DNA from: Tabrizicola soli
GTDB taxonomy: Bacteria; Pseudomonadota; Alphaproteobacteria; Rhodobacterales; Rhodobacteraceae
Length of the DNA: 64,000 bases
Direction: 5' to 3'
NCBI RefSeq assembly: GCF_015999335.1
Contig: NZ_JAEACP010000001.1
Coordinates: 62,001 to 126,000, forward strand
The position numbers and the translations under genes were made by a program. The notes beneath the pieces were generated by a model that made no database searches, had not been told where the DNA came from, and worked only from the letters and a program-made list of their open reading frames with translations. Positions within the stretch are counted from its first letter, which is position 1, and each line of letters starts with the position of its first letter. This document shows positions 50,726 to 60,230 of the stretch, piece by piece.

Positions 50726-50745
50726 AAGGGAAGGAAATCAACAAA

Positions 50746-51696
50746 ATGAGCCACACTCTTCACCCGCTGCGCCGGCAGCGGCTTCAAAGGTCCGAACTTG
50801 CGGTTCCCTCGTCGAACCCGACGATGATCGAAAAGGCCGCCGAGAGCGCCGCCGATTACGTCTTCCTGGATCTGGAGGATGCGGTCGCGCCCCCGGAAAA
50901 GGAACAGGCCCGCAAGAACTGCATCCAGGCGCTGAACGACATCGACTGGGCGGCCAAGGGCAAGACGGTCAGCGTGCGGATCAACGGCCTCGACACGCAT
51001 TACATGTACCGCGACGTGGTCGATGTGATGGAGCAGGCGGGCGACAAGCTTCACACGATCCTGGTGCCCAAGGTGGGCGTGCCGGCCGATCTCTACATGG
51101 TCGAGGCGATGGTCAACCAGATCGAGATGGCCAGGGGCTACCGCTCGAAGGTGATGCTGGAGGCGCTGATCGAGACGGCGCTCGGCATGGCCAATGTCGA
51201 GGCGATCGCCCAGTCGGCGACGCTGCCCGGCAGCAGGCTCGAGGCGATGCACTTCGGGGTGGCGGATTTCGCGGCCTCGATGCGGGCGCGGACGGTGAAC
51301 ATCGGCGGGCTGAACCCGGATTATCCCGGCGACCAGTGGCACGCGGCCATCGCCCGGATGACGACGGCCTGCCGCGCCTACGGGCTCCGCGCCATCGACG
51401 GCCCGTTCGGCGATTTCTCGGACCCCGAGGGCTACAAGGCCGGCGCCCGCCGCGCCGCCGCCCTGGGCTGCGAGGGGAAATGGGCGATCCATCCCAGCCA
51501 GGTCGACCTCGCGAACGAGGTCTTCAGCCCGACCGAGGCCGAGGTGACCAAGGCGCGCCGGATCATCGCCGAACTGAAGGCCGCCGAGGCGGCTGGCAAG
51601 GGCGCCGCAAGCCTGGACGGCAAGATGATCGACGCCGCCAGCGAGCGGATGGCGAAGAACGTCCTGGTGATCGCCGAGGCCATCGCCGCTGAATAG
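50746..51696 (+). CDS. mcl1: L-malyl-CoA / beta-methylmalyl-CoA lyase
   Basis: This 316-aa CitE-like lyase cleaves malyl-CoA to acetyl-CoA and glyoxylate, and beta-methylmalyl-CoA to propionyl-CoA and glyoxylate. Conserved regions are RRQRLQRSELAVPSSNPTMI at the N-terminus, VFLDLEDAVAPPEK near residue 37 with the metal-binding Asp, HFGVADFAAS near residue 170, and KWAIHPSQ near residue 245. AAGGAAA precedes the ATG. It sits between sgaA and mtkA, as in serine-cycle operons. In Rhodobacter, mcl1 also works in the ethylmalonyl-CoA pathway, so the enzyme may serve both. Confidence 0.93.
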   Translation: MSHTLHPLRRQRLQRSELAVPSSNPTMIEKAAESAADYVFLDLEDAVAPPEKEQARKNCIQALNDIDWAAKGKTVSVRINGLDTHYMYRDVVDVMEQAGDKLHTILVPKVGVPADLYMVEAMVNQIEMARGYRSKVMLEALIETALGMANVEAIAQSATLPGSRLEAMHFGVADFAASMRARTVNIGGLNPDYPGDQWHAAIARMTTACRAYGLRAIDGPFGDFSDPEGYKAGARRAAALGCEGKWAIHPSQVDLANEVFSPTEAEVTKARRIIAELKAAEAAGKGAASLDGKMIDAASERMAKNVLVIAEAIAAE

Positions 51697-51699
51697 CGT

Positions 51700-51718
51700 G
51701 GTGGGCAATTTGCCCACC
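51700..51718. repeat. Dispersed palindrome, family 1, copy 5
   Basis: GGTGGGCAA and TTGCCCACC flank a T: 9-bp perfect arms, 4 nt after the mcl1 stop and 27 nt before mtkA. Because mtkA follows on the same strand, here the palindrome is inside an apparent operon. Confidence 0.8.
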
Positions 51719-51744
51719 CCACAAAGGCTTACGGGAGAAAGCTC

Positions 51745-52917
51745 ATGGACATTCACGAATATCAGGCCAAGGAAATCCTTGCCAGCTTCGGCGTGCCGGT
51801 TCCGCGCGGCGGGCTGGCCTACAGCCCCGAACAGGCGGGCTACCGCGCCCGCGAGCTGGGCGGCAATGCCTGGGTGGTCAAGGCGCAGGTCCACTCCGGC
51901 GGCCGGGGCGCTGCGGGCGGGGTCAAGCTGTGCCGCGACGAGCATGAGGTGGCGAGCTTCGCCTCCAGCCTGTTCGGCCGGCAACTCGTCACCAAGCAGA
52001 CCGATGCCAACGGCAAGGGCGTCTACCGGCTGTGGATCGAGGCCGCCTCGGACATTGCGCAGGAGATCTACCTGGGCTTCGTCCTGGACCGGAAGTCCGA
52101 GCGCATCATGATCGTCGCCTCGGCCCAGGGCGGGATGGAGATCGAGGATCTGGCCGAGACCGATCCCGAAAGCCTGCGCCGGATGACGATCGACCCGGCC
52201 GTCGGCCTGACCGAGTTCCAGGCCCGCGAGCTTGCCTTCCAGCTGGGCCTGAAGGGCGGGCAGATCGCGCAGATGGTCTCGATCCTGCGGGCCTGTTACC
52301 GCGCCTATCGCGACCTCGACGCAGTCATGGTCGAGATCAACCCGCTGGTCATCACCGGCTCGGGCGACCTGGTGGCGCTGGATGCAAAAATGTCCTTCGA
52401 CACCAATGCCTTGTTCCGCCGTCCTCAGGTGGCCGAACTGCGCGACCGCAGCCAGGAAGACCCGCGTGAATCGACTGCTGGCGACCATGGCCTGTCCTAT
52501 GTCGGCCTGACCGGCGACATCGGCTGCATCATCAACGGCGCCGGCCTGGCCATGGCGACGATGGACATGATCAAGCTTGCGGGCGGCGAGCCGGCGAACT
52601 TCCTGGACATCGGCGGCGGCGCCTCGCCCGAGCGCGTGGTCAAGGCCTTCCAGACCGTTCTGGCCGACCGCAACGTGGGCGTGGTCCTGGTCAACATCTT
52701 CGCCGGCATCAACCGCTGCGACTGGGTGGCCGAGGGCGTGGTCACCGCCTATCGCCAGCTTGGCCTGACGATCCCGGTCGTCGTGCGCCTTGCCGGCACC
52801 AATGTCGAGGAAGGGCGGCGGATCATTGACCAGTCCGGCCTGCCGCTGATCTCGGCCGACACCCTTGCCGAGGCGGCCGCCGCGGCCGTCGCGTCCCGCC
52901 CCCGCCAAGCCGCCTGA
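51745..52917 (+). CDS. mtkA: Malate-CoA ligase subunit beta
   Basis: This 390-aa ATP-grasp subunit pairs with MtkB to make malyl-CoA from malate, CoA and ATP. It opens [20 protein letters not shown], like SucC, and contains [20 protein letters not shown] (residues 42-61), the metal-site region [13 protein letters not shown], and [15 protein letters not shown]. It is distinguished from succinyl-CoA synthetase by context (sgaA, mcl1) and by the stretch [12 protein letters not shown] near residues 225-236. It is 11 nt upstream of mtkB. Confidence 0.92.
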   Translation: MDIHEYQAKEILASFGVPVPRGGLAYSPEQAGYRARELGGNAWVVKAQVHSGGRGAAGGVKLCRDEHEVASFASSLFGRQLVTKQTDANGKGVYRLWIEAASDIAQEIYLGFVLDRKSERIMIVASAQGGMEIEDLAETDPESLRRMTIDPAVGLTEFQARELAFQLGLKGGQIAQMVSILRACYRAYRDLDAVMVEINPLVITGSGDLVALDAKMSFDTNALFRRPQVAELRDRSQEDPRESTAGDHGLSYVGLTGDIGCIINGAGLAMATMDMIKLAGGEPANFLDIGGGASPERVVKAFQTVLADRNVGVVLVNIFAGINRCDWVAEGVVTAYRQLGLTIPVVVRLAGTNVEEGRRIIDQSGLPLISADTLAEAAAAAVASRPRQAA

Positions 52918-52928
52918 AGGAGGAAACC

Positions 52929-53825
52929 ATGGCCATTCTCATCACCGAAAAGACCAAGGTCATCGTCCAGGGCATGACCGGCCGCATCGGCGCCTTCCAC
53001 ACCGCCGACATGATCAAGCACGGCACCAATGTCGTGGGCGGCGTGACGCCGGGGCGCGGCGGCGACAGCCACATGGACCGGCCGCTCTTCAACACCGTCC
53101 GCGAAGCCGTCGAGGCGACCGGCGCCGAGGCGAGCCTGGTCTTCGTCCCGCCGCCCTTCGCGGCCGATGCGATCATGGAGGCGGCCGACGCCGGAATCCG
53201 CACCGCGGTCTGCGTCACCGACGGCATCCCGAGCCAGGACATGATGCGGGTCAAGCGCTTCCTGCGCCGCTATCCCGAGATGCGGAAGATGCGGCTGATC
53301 GGCCCGAACTGCGCCGGCGTCATCTCGCCTGGCAAGGGCTTCATGGGGATCATGCCGCCGCATATCTACATGCCGGGCCGGGTCGGGATCGTCGGACGCT
53401 CGGGCACGCTGGGATACGAGGCGGCGAGCCAGCTGAAATCGCTGGGGATCGGCGTCTCGACCAGCGTCGGCATCGGCGGCGATCCGATCAACGGCTCCAG
53501 CTTCAAGGACATCCTGCATCTCTTTGAAAACGATCCGGAAACCGATGCCGTGATGATGATCGGCGAGATCGGTGGCCCGCAAGAGGCCGAGGCCGCAGCC
53601 TATGCGCAGGAGTACATGAAGAAGCCGGTCGTCGCCTATATCGCCGGTCTTTCGGCGCCGAAGGGGCGCAAGATGGGCCATGCGGGCGCGATCATCTCGG
53701 CCTTCGGGGAATCGGCGCAGGAGAAGGTCGACATCCTCACCGCCGCCGGGATCACCGTCGCCCCGAACCCCAGCGCCATGGGCGAGACGATGGCGCGCGT
53801 GCTTTCCGTGCAGAAGGCCGCGTAA
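52929..53825 (+). CDS. mtkB: Malate-CoA ligase subunit alpha
   Basis: This 298-aa subunit binds CoA and carries the phosphorylated His in [12 protein letters not shown] (near residue 244). The CoA-binding start [14 protein letters not shown] (residues 12-25), [12 protein letters not shown] and [16 protein letters not shown] are typical of SucD/MtkB. GGAGG lies 7 nt before the ATG. It ends the plus-strand operon sgaA-mcl1-mtkA-mtkB, followed by a strong hairpin shared with the convergent ksgA. Confidence 0.93.
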   Translation: MAILITEKTKVIVQGMTGRIGAFHTADMIKHGTNVVGGVTPGRGGDSHMDRPLFNTVREAVEATGAEASLVFVPPPFAADAIMEAADAGIRTAVCVTDGIPSQDMMRVKRFLRRYPEMRKMRLIGPNCAGVISPGKGFMGIMPPHIYMPGRVGIVGRSGTLGYEAASQLKSLGIGVSTSVGIGGDPINGSSFKDILHLFENDPETDAVMMIGEIGGPQEAEAAAYAQEYMKKPVVAYIAGLSAPKGRKMGHAGAIISAFGESAQEKVDILTAAGITVAPNPSAMGETMARVLSVQKAA

Positions 53826-53840
53826 GGAACGCAGGGCAAG

Positions 53841-53867
53841 CCCCGGATCCCGCGCAAGGATCCGGGG
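53841..53867. terminator. Bidirectional hairpin between mtkB and ksgA
   Basis: CCCCGGATCC and GGATCCGGGG flank a 7-nt loop: 10-bp perfect arms. It ends exactly where the ksgA stop begins (53868). There is no T-run, so it may be a Rho-assisted end or a 3' stabiliser. Confidence 0.6.
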
Positions 53868-54704
53868 TCAGCCGATGCAGCGGGCCAGCGCACAGAAGGC
53901 TTCAAGGCCGATTTCCTCGGCCCTCGCGGTGGGTGGAATGCCCACCGCTTCCAGTTTCGCCTCGATCCCCGGTCCCAGCGCCTTGAGACTGGAGCGCAAC
54001 ATCTTGCGGCGCTGGTTGAAGGCCATGGCGGTAATGCGCTGCAACACCGCGAAATCGCAGGGAAAACGTGGGGCGGGCAGGGCGGTCAGCTGCACCACGG
54101 CGGAATGGACCTTGGGCGCAGGCGTGAAGGCTTCGGGCGGCAGCGTCATCACGATCCGCGCATCACAGCGCCATTGGGCCAGCAGCGCCAGCCGCCCGTA
54201 ATGCCCGGTGCGCGGCCTGGCAACGATCCGCTCCGCGACCTCCTTCTGGAACATCAGCGTCAGCGAGGACCAGATCGGCGGCCAGGCGGGGGGCGAAAGC
54301 CAGCGGATCAGCAGTTCCGTCCCGACATTGTAGGGCAGGTTGGCCACGATCTTGACCGGAGGCGCCAGATGCGCGGCCAGATCCAGCTCCAGCGCATCGC
54401 CATGCAGCACCTCCAGCCGCCCCGGATAGGCCGCCGCGATCTCCTCCAGCGCGGGCAGGGCGCGGGCGTCCTTCTCCACCGCCACCACCCGGCGCGCGCC
54501 CTCGGCCAGGAGGCCCCGGGTCAGGCCGCCGGGGCCGGGGCCGACCTCCAGCACGTCGCAGCCCGTCAGGTCCCCCGCCGACCGGGCGATCTTGGCGGTC
54601 AGGTTGAGGTCCAGCAGGAAGTTCTGCCCAAGCTGCTTCTTCGCCACCAGCTCATGCGCCCGGATCACCTCGCGCAGGGGTGGCAGGCCGTCGATCGTTC
54701 CCAT
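53868..54704 (-). CDS. ksgA: 16S rRNA (adenine1518/1519-N6)-dimethyltransferase
   Basis: This 278-aa enzyme (RsmA) dimethylates two adenines in helix 45 of 16S rRNA during small-subunit maturation. The SAM motif [16 protein letters not shown] lies near residue 51, the acidic motif [12 protein letters not shown] near 73 and the catalytic motif [14 protein letters not shown] near 119. [14 protein letters not shown] at residue 22 is diagnostic. It is the last gene of the lptF-lptG-lptD-surA-pdxA-ksgA cluster, separated from pdxA by 76 nt with a hairpin. Confidence 0.97.
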   Translation of the reverse strand: MGTIDGLPPLREVIRAHELVAKKQLGQNFLLDLNLTAKIARSAGDLTGCDVLEVGPGPGGLTRGLLAEGARRVVAVEKDARALPALEEIAAAYPGRLEVLHGDALELDLAAHLAPPVKIVANLPYNVGTELLIRWLSPPAWPPIWSSLTLMFQKEVAERIVARPRTGHYGRLALLAQWRCDARIVMTLPPEAFTPAPKVHSAVVQLTALPAPRFPCDFAVLQRITAMAFNQRRKMLRSSLKALGPGIEAKLEAVGIPPTARAEEIGLEAFCALARCIG

Positions 54705-54751
54705 CTGTCCTGCCCCGGTCCTTCCTTTTGGCCGAAATACTCCACGGGGGT

Positions 54752-54772
54752 CCGGGGGTGTGAAACCCCCGG
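54752..54772. repeat. Hairpin between pdxA and ksgA
   Basis: CCGGGGGT and ACCCCCGG flank GTGAA. Adjacent sequence (CTTTTGGCCGAAATACTCC on the plus strand, 54725-54742, with a lead-in) resembles a dispersed intergenic element I associate with Rhodobacteraceae. It may partly separate ksgA from pdxA expression. Confidence 0.6.
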
Positions 54773-54780
54773 TCCGACGC

Positions 54781-55734
54781 CTAAATCCCGCGCGCCGCCG
54801 CCATCTCTCGCGCCATCCGCAGTGCCGCGATCAGGCTGGAGGGGTCCGCCACCCCGCGCCCGGCGATGTCGAAGGCGGTGCCATGATCCGGCGAGGTTCG
54901 GACGAAGGGCAGGCCCAGCGTGACGTTCACCCCGCCCGCGAAGTCGATGGTCTTGATCGGGATCAGCGCCTGGTCGTGATAGGCGCAGACCGCCACGTCG
55001 TAGCCCGCCCGCGCGGCGGCATGGAACATCGTGTCGGCGGGCAGGGGGCCGCGGATGGCCATGCCCTCGACGGCAAGCCGCGCCACCAGCGGGGCCATCC
55101 AGTCCAGCTCCTCCCGCCCCATCGCGCCGCCTTCGCCGGCATGGGGGTTCAGCCCGGCCACCGCGATCCGCGGCCGGGCAAGGCCGAAGTCCCGGACCAG
55201 GCCCGCGCCGGTGATCCGGATCGTCTCCTCCAGCAGCGCGGGGGTCAGGCTGCGCGGCACCTCGGCCAGCGGGATGTGGATCGTCGCCGGGACCACGCGC
55301 AGGCCGGGACAGGCCAGCATCATCACCACCCGTTCCACTCCCGCCAGATGGGCCAGGAATTCGGTATGGCCGGGGAAGGCGAAGCCCGCACCGTCCTTCA
55401 GCGCCTTCTTGTGGATCGGCGCGGTGCAGATCGCCCCGGCCTTGCCCGCCTGCACCAGCCGCACCGCGCGTTCGATCGCCGCGACCACAGCCCTGGCGTT
55501 GGCCGGGTCCGGTTGGCCGGGCGGCGCAGCGGCGGGAAAATCGTGGCGCAGGACGGCGAGCGGGCCGTCAGCAGGAGCCTCGCCCTCCCTCAACTCGCGC
55601 CAGTCCGTACCGGCGGGCAGGTGGCGGGGGTCGCCAAGCCAGAGGAACCTCTCGCCTCGGGCCCAGGCCTTCGCGGCGATCTCCGGGCCGATGCCGGAGG
55701 GATCGCCGCAGGTCAGGACGGTGGGCGCGCTCAC
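54781..55734 (-). CDS. pdxA: 4-hydroxythreonine-4-phosphate dehydrogenase
   Basis: This 317-aa enzyme acts in the DXP-dependent pyridoxal-phosphate pathway. Features are [18 protein letters not shown] at the N-terminus, [14 protein letters not shown] and FPGHTEFLA near residues 110-130 and the metal/substrate region [16 protein letters not shown], followed by [13 protein letters not shown]. The start is GTG 55734, which overlaps the surA stop (GTGA), giving translational coupling. The surA-pdxA-ksgA order is conserved across Proteobacteria. Confidence 0.95.
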   Translation of the reverse strand: MSAPTVLTCGDPSGIGPEIAAKAWARGERFLWLGDPRHLPAGTDWRELREGEAPADGPLAVLRHDFPAAAPPGQPDPANARAVVAAIERAVRLVQAGKAGAICTAPIHKKALKDGAGFAFPGHTEFLAHLAGVERVVMMLACPGLRVVPATIHIPLAEVPRSLTPALLEETIRITGAGLVRDFGLARPRIAVAGLNPHAGEGGAMGREELDWMAPLVARLAVEGMAIRGPLPADTMFHAAARAGYDVAVCAYHDQALIPIKTIDFAGGVNVTLGLPFVRTSPDHGTAFDIAGRGVADPSSLIAALRMAREMAAARGI

Positions 55735-56933
55735 GGTTCGCGGATGAAGGCGGCGGCGCGCAGTTCTTCCAGATAGCCCTCGGCCAGGCCTTCCAGCTTC
55801 TGGTTCGTCACCGCCTCGCGGACCCGGTCGCGGCTGATCGGTTCCTCGCGGGTGACCTCGCGGCTGCACAGCATGATCAGGCGGCGATAGCCATTCCGGG
55901 CCAGCGCGACCGAGCTTTCGCCGGGATCGAGGCGGGCAAGCTCCAGCCCGACATCGCCCGGAACCTCGCTGGCGGGCTCTTTGGTGATCGTCAGCCGGTC
56001 CGCCGGCAGGCCCTTGGCAAGGGCGTTCAGGTCGTTGCACTCGTCCGAATTGGCGCGGATGCGGGCCACTTCCTCGGCGCTGTCCGGGATCAGGAAATCC
56101 GCCCATTCCACGGTGACGGCGACCGGCTCGGCGCTCTGGTCGACCGCGACCTCGCGCAGCTGGAACAGCACCACCGCGCCGGGGACCGCGACCGGGTCCG
56201 AAACCTCGCCCGGACCAAGCGCCAGCACCGCCGCGCCGATCGCGCCGGGCAGGTTGGCGAGCGGCATCCAGTCCAGCCGCCCACCGTTCGCCGCCGTGGG
56301 CGAGGCGGAGTGTTGCCGCGCGGCAGCCGCGAAGGCGCCCTCGCCGGTGATCGTGTCCGAAAGCCGGTTCGCCAGCGCCATCGCGTCGGCCTCGCTGCCC
56401 GGCTGGGCGGGGATCACCAGTTCCGAGACCAGGACCCGCAGCGCCTTGCGCCGGGTCTCGGTCTCGAGTGCGCGGTCGATGTCGTTCTCGCTGACCGGGA
56501 CACGGCCGGCAAAGCGGGCGCGCACCGCCTTGCGCCAGAGCAGGCCCGAGCTCACGAAGTCGCGGAAGGTCTCGGCCGAGAGGCCGGCCTTGGCCAGTTC
56601 GCCGACCAGCGCCTCGGCGGTCAGGTTGGCGCGCGAGGCGAATTCCTCCATCCCCTGGCGGACTTCCTCCTCGGAGACGGTCAGGTCCAGACGCTCGGCC
56701 TCGGTCTGGCGCAGACGATCCTCGATCAGGGCCTTCAGCGCCTCGTCCTCGGGATTGCCGGGGGCGCGCAGGAGTTGCAGGAACATGGCCCGCTGCGAGA
56801 TCTCGTATTCGGTGATCACGCGGTCGTTTACATAAAGCCGGGGCGCGAAAAGGTCTTGCGCCAGAGCGGGGCCAGCCAGGGCCACCGTGCAGGCAAGCGC
56901 CACCGCCTGCCGTTTCAGAACCGAAAATGCCAT
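55731..56933 (-). CDS. surA: Periplasmic peptidyl-prolyl isomerase SurA
   Basis: This 400-aa chaperone escorts outer-membrane proteins through the periplasm. A signal peptide covers residues 1-26 (ending ALAQ), then the SurA N-terminal helical domain (about 30-160; NDRVITEYEISQR) and one parvulin-type domain (about 165-275; ALRVLVSELVIPA with GGRLDWMPLANLP). The second parvulin region seems degenerate. The start at 56933 is chosen for its signal peptide; a longer frame reaches 57005 and would overlap lptD. It overlaps pdxA by 4 nt. Confidence 0.88.
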   Translation of the reverse strand: MAFSVLKRQAVALACTVALAGPALAQDLFAPRLYVNDRVITEYEISQRAMFLQLLRAPGNPEDEALKALIEDRLRQTEAERLDLTVSEEEVRQGMEEFASRANLTAEALVGELAKAGLSAETFRDFVSSGLLWRKAVRARFAGRVPVSENDIDRALETETRRKALRVLVSELVIPAQPGSEADAMALANRLSDTITGEGAFAAAARQHSASPTAANGGRLDWMPLANLPGAIGAAVLALGPGEVSDPVAVPGAVVLFQLREVAVDQSAEPVAVTVEWADFLIPDSAEEVARIRANSDECNDLNALAKGLPADRLTITKEPASEVPGDVGLELARLDPGESSVALARNGYRRLIMLCSREVTREEPISRDRVREAVTNQKLEGLAEGYLEELRAAAFIREP

Positions 56934-56992
56934 CGCCTCAGCCGTTCTTCCTGTTCCCTCGCGGGTCTCTGCCCGCCGCCCTGCCGTTCCGG

Positions 56993-59131
56993 TCACTTCC
57001 GGCACGTCCGCGCCGGTCCCCCGGTCACGCCGCTGCCGAACCCGACCAGATCCAGCGACAGGGAGAAATCCGTCGTCGGCGACACACTAGTGGATGACGT
57101 GAAGCGACGCGAGAGGGAAACGTCGAAGCGCACGCACTCGTTCAGGAACTCCAGCCCCATGCCGGCCACGGTGCCCTGGTCGGCGACGAAGTCGTAGCGG
57201 CCGGAAAGCTTGGCGGTCCAGTTCGGGTTCAGCTTGCGGCGCGCGTCGAAGGTGATTTCCTGCGTGGGATCGGGGCGGTTCTCGGTCGTGTCGGCCACCG
57301 CCCAGATCAGCGACGAGGCAAGCGCCGTCTTCTCGCCGCTGTAGGCAACCCGCGCCTCGCCCTTGGTGAGGTCGAAGTCGTCGTCGAAGACGGTGCGCGC
57401 GGTCAGGGCGATCCCGTCGGCGAGGTCGAAGTTGACGGCCGCCAGCCAGTCCGAACGGCGCCCGTCCAGGCCCGAACCCGGACCGAACTGGCCCAGATCG
57501 GCCTCGCGGAAGACGCGGCCCAGGGTCACGCCCATCGACCAGCCTGCGGGGTCGTGCCGGGTCCAGCTGATCCCGAGGTTGGCGCGCGGCCCGCGTTCCA
57601 CCGCATCCGCGCCGGGAAAGCGGTCCAGCGCGAAAAGACTGCCCTCGTCGAATTCGACCAGCACCGAATCCTCGTTCGGCAGGCTTTCCGCGTCCGAGGA
57701 GGCCCAGATGAACTGCGCCACCGGCTCGATCACATGGGTGGCACCCGAGGCACCGGCCTTGACCCAGGGCCAGCGAAACTCCACCCCGGCGTTGCCATGG
57801 GTGCGGGTGGTGCCCCCGTAGAGGTTGTCCTGCGCGATCGAGTAGCTGTCGGCCGAAGCCTCGCCCAGGATGGTGGCCTCGATCCCGAGGGGCAGGATGA
57901 AGCTTTTCCGCCAGTCGATCCGGGCCGAGATCCGGCCCAGGTCGCGGCCGTCGGCGATGTCGTCGCTGTCCGACCCGTCCAGGGGATCGGTCGAACTGCG
58001 CCAGTGGTTGTGGGTCTGCAGCCGCAGGCCGCCCTCGCCGCCCAGCGCCCCCAGCGAGAAGCGGCGATGGAAGGTCAGGTCCGCCACCAGCGAGGGGATC
58101 GTGGTGTTGTCCTCGTCGTCGCGCAGCGTCTGGAAGCTGATGATCCGGGCCGAGATATGTTCGTTCCGGCGGGTGCGGCTGGCCTCGATCCGGCTGTCGA
58201 GCCGGTCGGTGTCGCTGATGCCGTAGTCCAGAAGATAGGCCGGGTCGGTGACGGTCTGGCCCTTGATCGTCAGGCCGAAGTTCAACGGCAGGCGGAACGC
58301 GCCGTCCACGAAGAGATAGCCGCGCGGGTCGCCCGGGATCAGCTGGTCGCTGGTGATCGCGCCGTTCAGCTCGATCCAGCCGGTGGAGAAGGCCTGACGG
58401 TAGCGCAACTCCAGCGTCTGGCTGTCGCGGGCGGTGATGTAGGGCGTCAGGGTCAGGTCCGACGCGGGGTTCAGCGCGATGAAATACGGCAGCTTGATCC
58501 CGGTCCCGAGGTCCGAGGTGGTGCGGATCGACGGCATCAGGAAGCCGGTCGCGCGGTCGAGGCTGGGGTCGGGCATCCGCAGTCGGGGAATGTAGAAGAC
58601 CGGCACTCCGGCCAGGCGGAACTGGGCGTTGTCGAAATAGATCTGCCGGGCGATCTCGTCATGCGTGACGCGGCGGGCGCGGATCTCCCACAGGGGCGTC
58701 GGATCGCCGGCGCAGACCTTGCAGGACGAGGCCGCCACCGTATCAAGCTGCGTATAGCGGCCGGAGACGCGGGTCATGGTATTGGCCGCCAGCTGCAGCT
58801 GCCGGTTCAGCACCAGCCGCGCGCTGGTCAGGATGCCTTCGGCCATGTCCGCGGCAAGATCGGCCTGCGAGGCCAGGATGATCACCTCGCCCGAGTCCTC
58901 GGTCAGGACGATGGGGCCGGTGATCTCCAGCCGGTCGGTCGCCTGGTCGAAGGTGATGCGCGCGGCCTTCAGGCGGCGGCCCTGGTAGAAGACCTCGACA
59001 TTGCCGGAGGCGATCAGCCGGGTGTCGCCGGTGATCTGGAGGCTGTCCGAGACCAGCGTCGCCCGGTCCTGCGCGCGGGCGGGCAGGGCGATGGCCAGGG
59101 CCAGGCAGAGGGCCAGCAGGATGCGCGCCAT
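56993..59131 (-). CDS. lptD: LPS-assembly outer-membrane protein LptD
   Basis: This 712-aa protein forms the outer-membrane pore that places LPS on the cell surface. A signal peptide (residues 1-20, ending ARAQ) is followed by a beta-jellyroll OstA domain (about 22-140; LQITGDTRLIASGNVEV) and a beta-barrel (about 200-712). Cys residues sit in SSCKVCAGD (near 137), ECVRFDV (near 672) and RTCRK at the end, consistent with the disulfides that LptD needs. It lies 1 nt after lptG. SurA, encoded next, assists its assembly in other bacteria. Confidence 0.95.
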   Translation of the reverse strand: MARILLALCLALAIALPARAQDRATLVSDSLQITGDTRLIASGNVEVFYQGRRLKAARITFDQATDRLEITGPIVLTEDSGEVIILASQADLAADMAEGILTSARLVLNRQLQLAANTMTRVSGRYTQLDTVAASSCKVCAGDPTPLWEIRARRVTHDEIARQIYFDNAQFRLAGVPVFYIPRLRMPDPSLDRATGFLMPSIRTTSDLGTGIKLPYFIALNPASDLTLTPYITARDSQTLELRYRQAFSTGWIELNGAITSDQLIPGDPRGYLFVDGAFRLPLNFGLTIKGQTVTDPAYLLDYGISDTDRLDSRIEASRTRRNEHISARIISFQTLRDDEDNTTIPSLVADLTFHRRFSLGALGGEGGLRLQTHNHWRSSTDPLDGSDSDDIADGRDLGRISARIDWRKSFILPLGIEATILGEASADSYSIAQDNLYGGTTRTHGNAGVEFRWPWVKAGASGATHVIEPVAQFIWASSDAESLPNEDSVLVEFDEGSLFALDRFPGADAVERGPRANLGISWTRHDPAGWSMGVTLGRVFREADLGQFGPGSGLDGRRSDWLAAVNFDLADGIALTARTVFDDDFDLTKGEARVAYSGEKTALASSLIWAVADTTENRPDPTQEITFDARRKLNPNWTAKLSGRYDFVADQGTVAGMGLEFLNECVRFDVSLSRRFTSSTSVSPTTDFSLSLDLVGFGSGVTGGPARTCRK

Positions 59132-59132
59132 G

Positions 59133-60230
59133 TCAGCCGTCCTCCAGGTGCAGAAGCAGGCCGAGCGAGAGCATCACCGCCGCGACCGGGGGGCTCCAGG
59201 CGGCGAGCGTGATCGGAATCTGGCCGCTGTCGCCCAGGGCCTGCGCGAAGTTGCGCAAGAAGAAGATGCCGAAGCCCGCCAGCATCGCCATCAGGACCAT
59301 CCGGCCGGTGCCGCCGAAGCGGACATGGCGCATGGTGAAGCCGGCGGCGACCAGGACCATCGCCGCCATCAGGAGCGGCTGGGCCAGCTCCATCTGGAAC
59401 CACAGCCGGTAGGACCGGGCCGAGAAGCCCGCACCCTCCAGATCGGCGATATAGCCCGGCAAGTCCCAGAAGGCGATGGCCGAGGGGGTGCCGAAACTGT
59501 CGCGGATCCGCTCGGCCGTCAGGTCCGAGGGCAGGACGACCGGCCCTTCGTCGCGGCTGGCCGCAAGCTCGGGATTGGGCTGGGTGAGGTCCCATGTCTT
59601 GGCCCCCGAAAGCTCCCAGGCGCCCTCGGTCAGCCGCGCGCTCTCGGATTCGATCCGGCGGGCGGGCAGGCCTGCCGCGTCGAACGAAAGGAAGGTCACG
59701 CCGAACAGCTGGGTTCCGTCCGGGTTGGCGCGGGCGGCCTGGATCACCGTCTGCCCGTCCTCGCCCCCCTGCCGCAGCCAGAGCCCGGAATCCGAGACCG
59801 ACAGCACCGAGTCGCCGCCTCGCGACAGCGCCGCCCGGCGCTGGTCATAGGCCTTGGAGGTGGCGGCGACGAGCGGGTTGAACAGCGCCACCACCAGCGC
59901 CCCAAGCAGGATCGAGACCACCAGCGGCGTGACCAGAAAGCGCAGGCCCGAGCGCCCCGCCGCCCGCACCACCACCAGCTCGGACGACCGCGCCAGGCCC
60001 AGGAACATCGCGATCGCGGCCATGATCATGATCAGGGGCAGGATCCGGTACAGCGTCTCGGGGACGTTCAGCAGCGACAGCAGCGCCGCCTGGCCAAGCC
60101 CGACCCCGGCGTCCGAGAAGCGGCGCAACTGCTCGATCATGTCGATCAGCATCAGGATGCCGAAGAAGATCAGGAAGACCCGCCCGACCATGCCCGCGAA
60201 GCGCCGCGCGATATATAGGCTCAGCGTCAT
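59133..60230 (-). CDS. lptG: LPS export ABC transporter permease LptG
   Basis: This 365-aa YjgP/YjgQ-family permease moves LPS from the inner membrane with LptB, LptF and LptC. It opens MTLSLYIARRFAG and has six membrane helices, three near the N-terminus (about 13-110) and three near the C-terminus (about 275-360), framing a periplasmic jellyroll. RSSELVVVRAAGRS near residue 81 is the family coupling loop. Its ATG overlaps the lptF stop (ATGA). Confidence 0.94.
   Translation of the reverse strand: MTLSLYIARRFAGMVGRVFLIFFGILMLIDMIEQLRRFSDAGVGLGQAALLSLLNVPETLYRILPLIMIMAAIAMFLGLARSSELVVVRAAGRSGLRFLVTPLVVSILLGALVVALFNPLVAATSKAYDQRRAALSRGGDSVLSVSDSGLWLRQGGEDGQTVIQAARANPDGTQLFGVTFLSFDAAGLPARRIESESARLTEGAWELSGAKTWDLTQPNPELAASRDEGPVVLPSDLTAERIRDSFGTPSAIAFWDLPGYIADLEGAGFSARSYRLWFQMELAQPLLMAAMVLVAAGFTMRHVRFGGTGRMVLMAMLAGFGIFFLRNFAQALGDSGQIPITLAAWSPPVAAVMLSLGLLLHLEDG

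Noticed and set aside
53926-53953. A further GTGGG...CCCAC palindrome inside ksgA
   Set aside because: The arms are imperfect, it lies inside a coding region, and it lacks the short AT-rich centre of the dispersed family.
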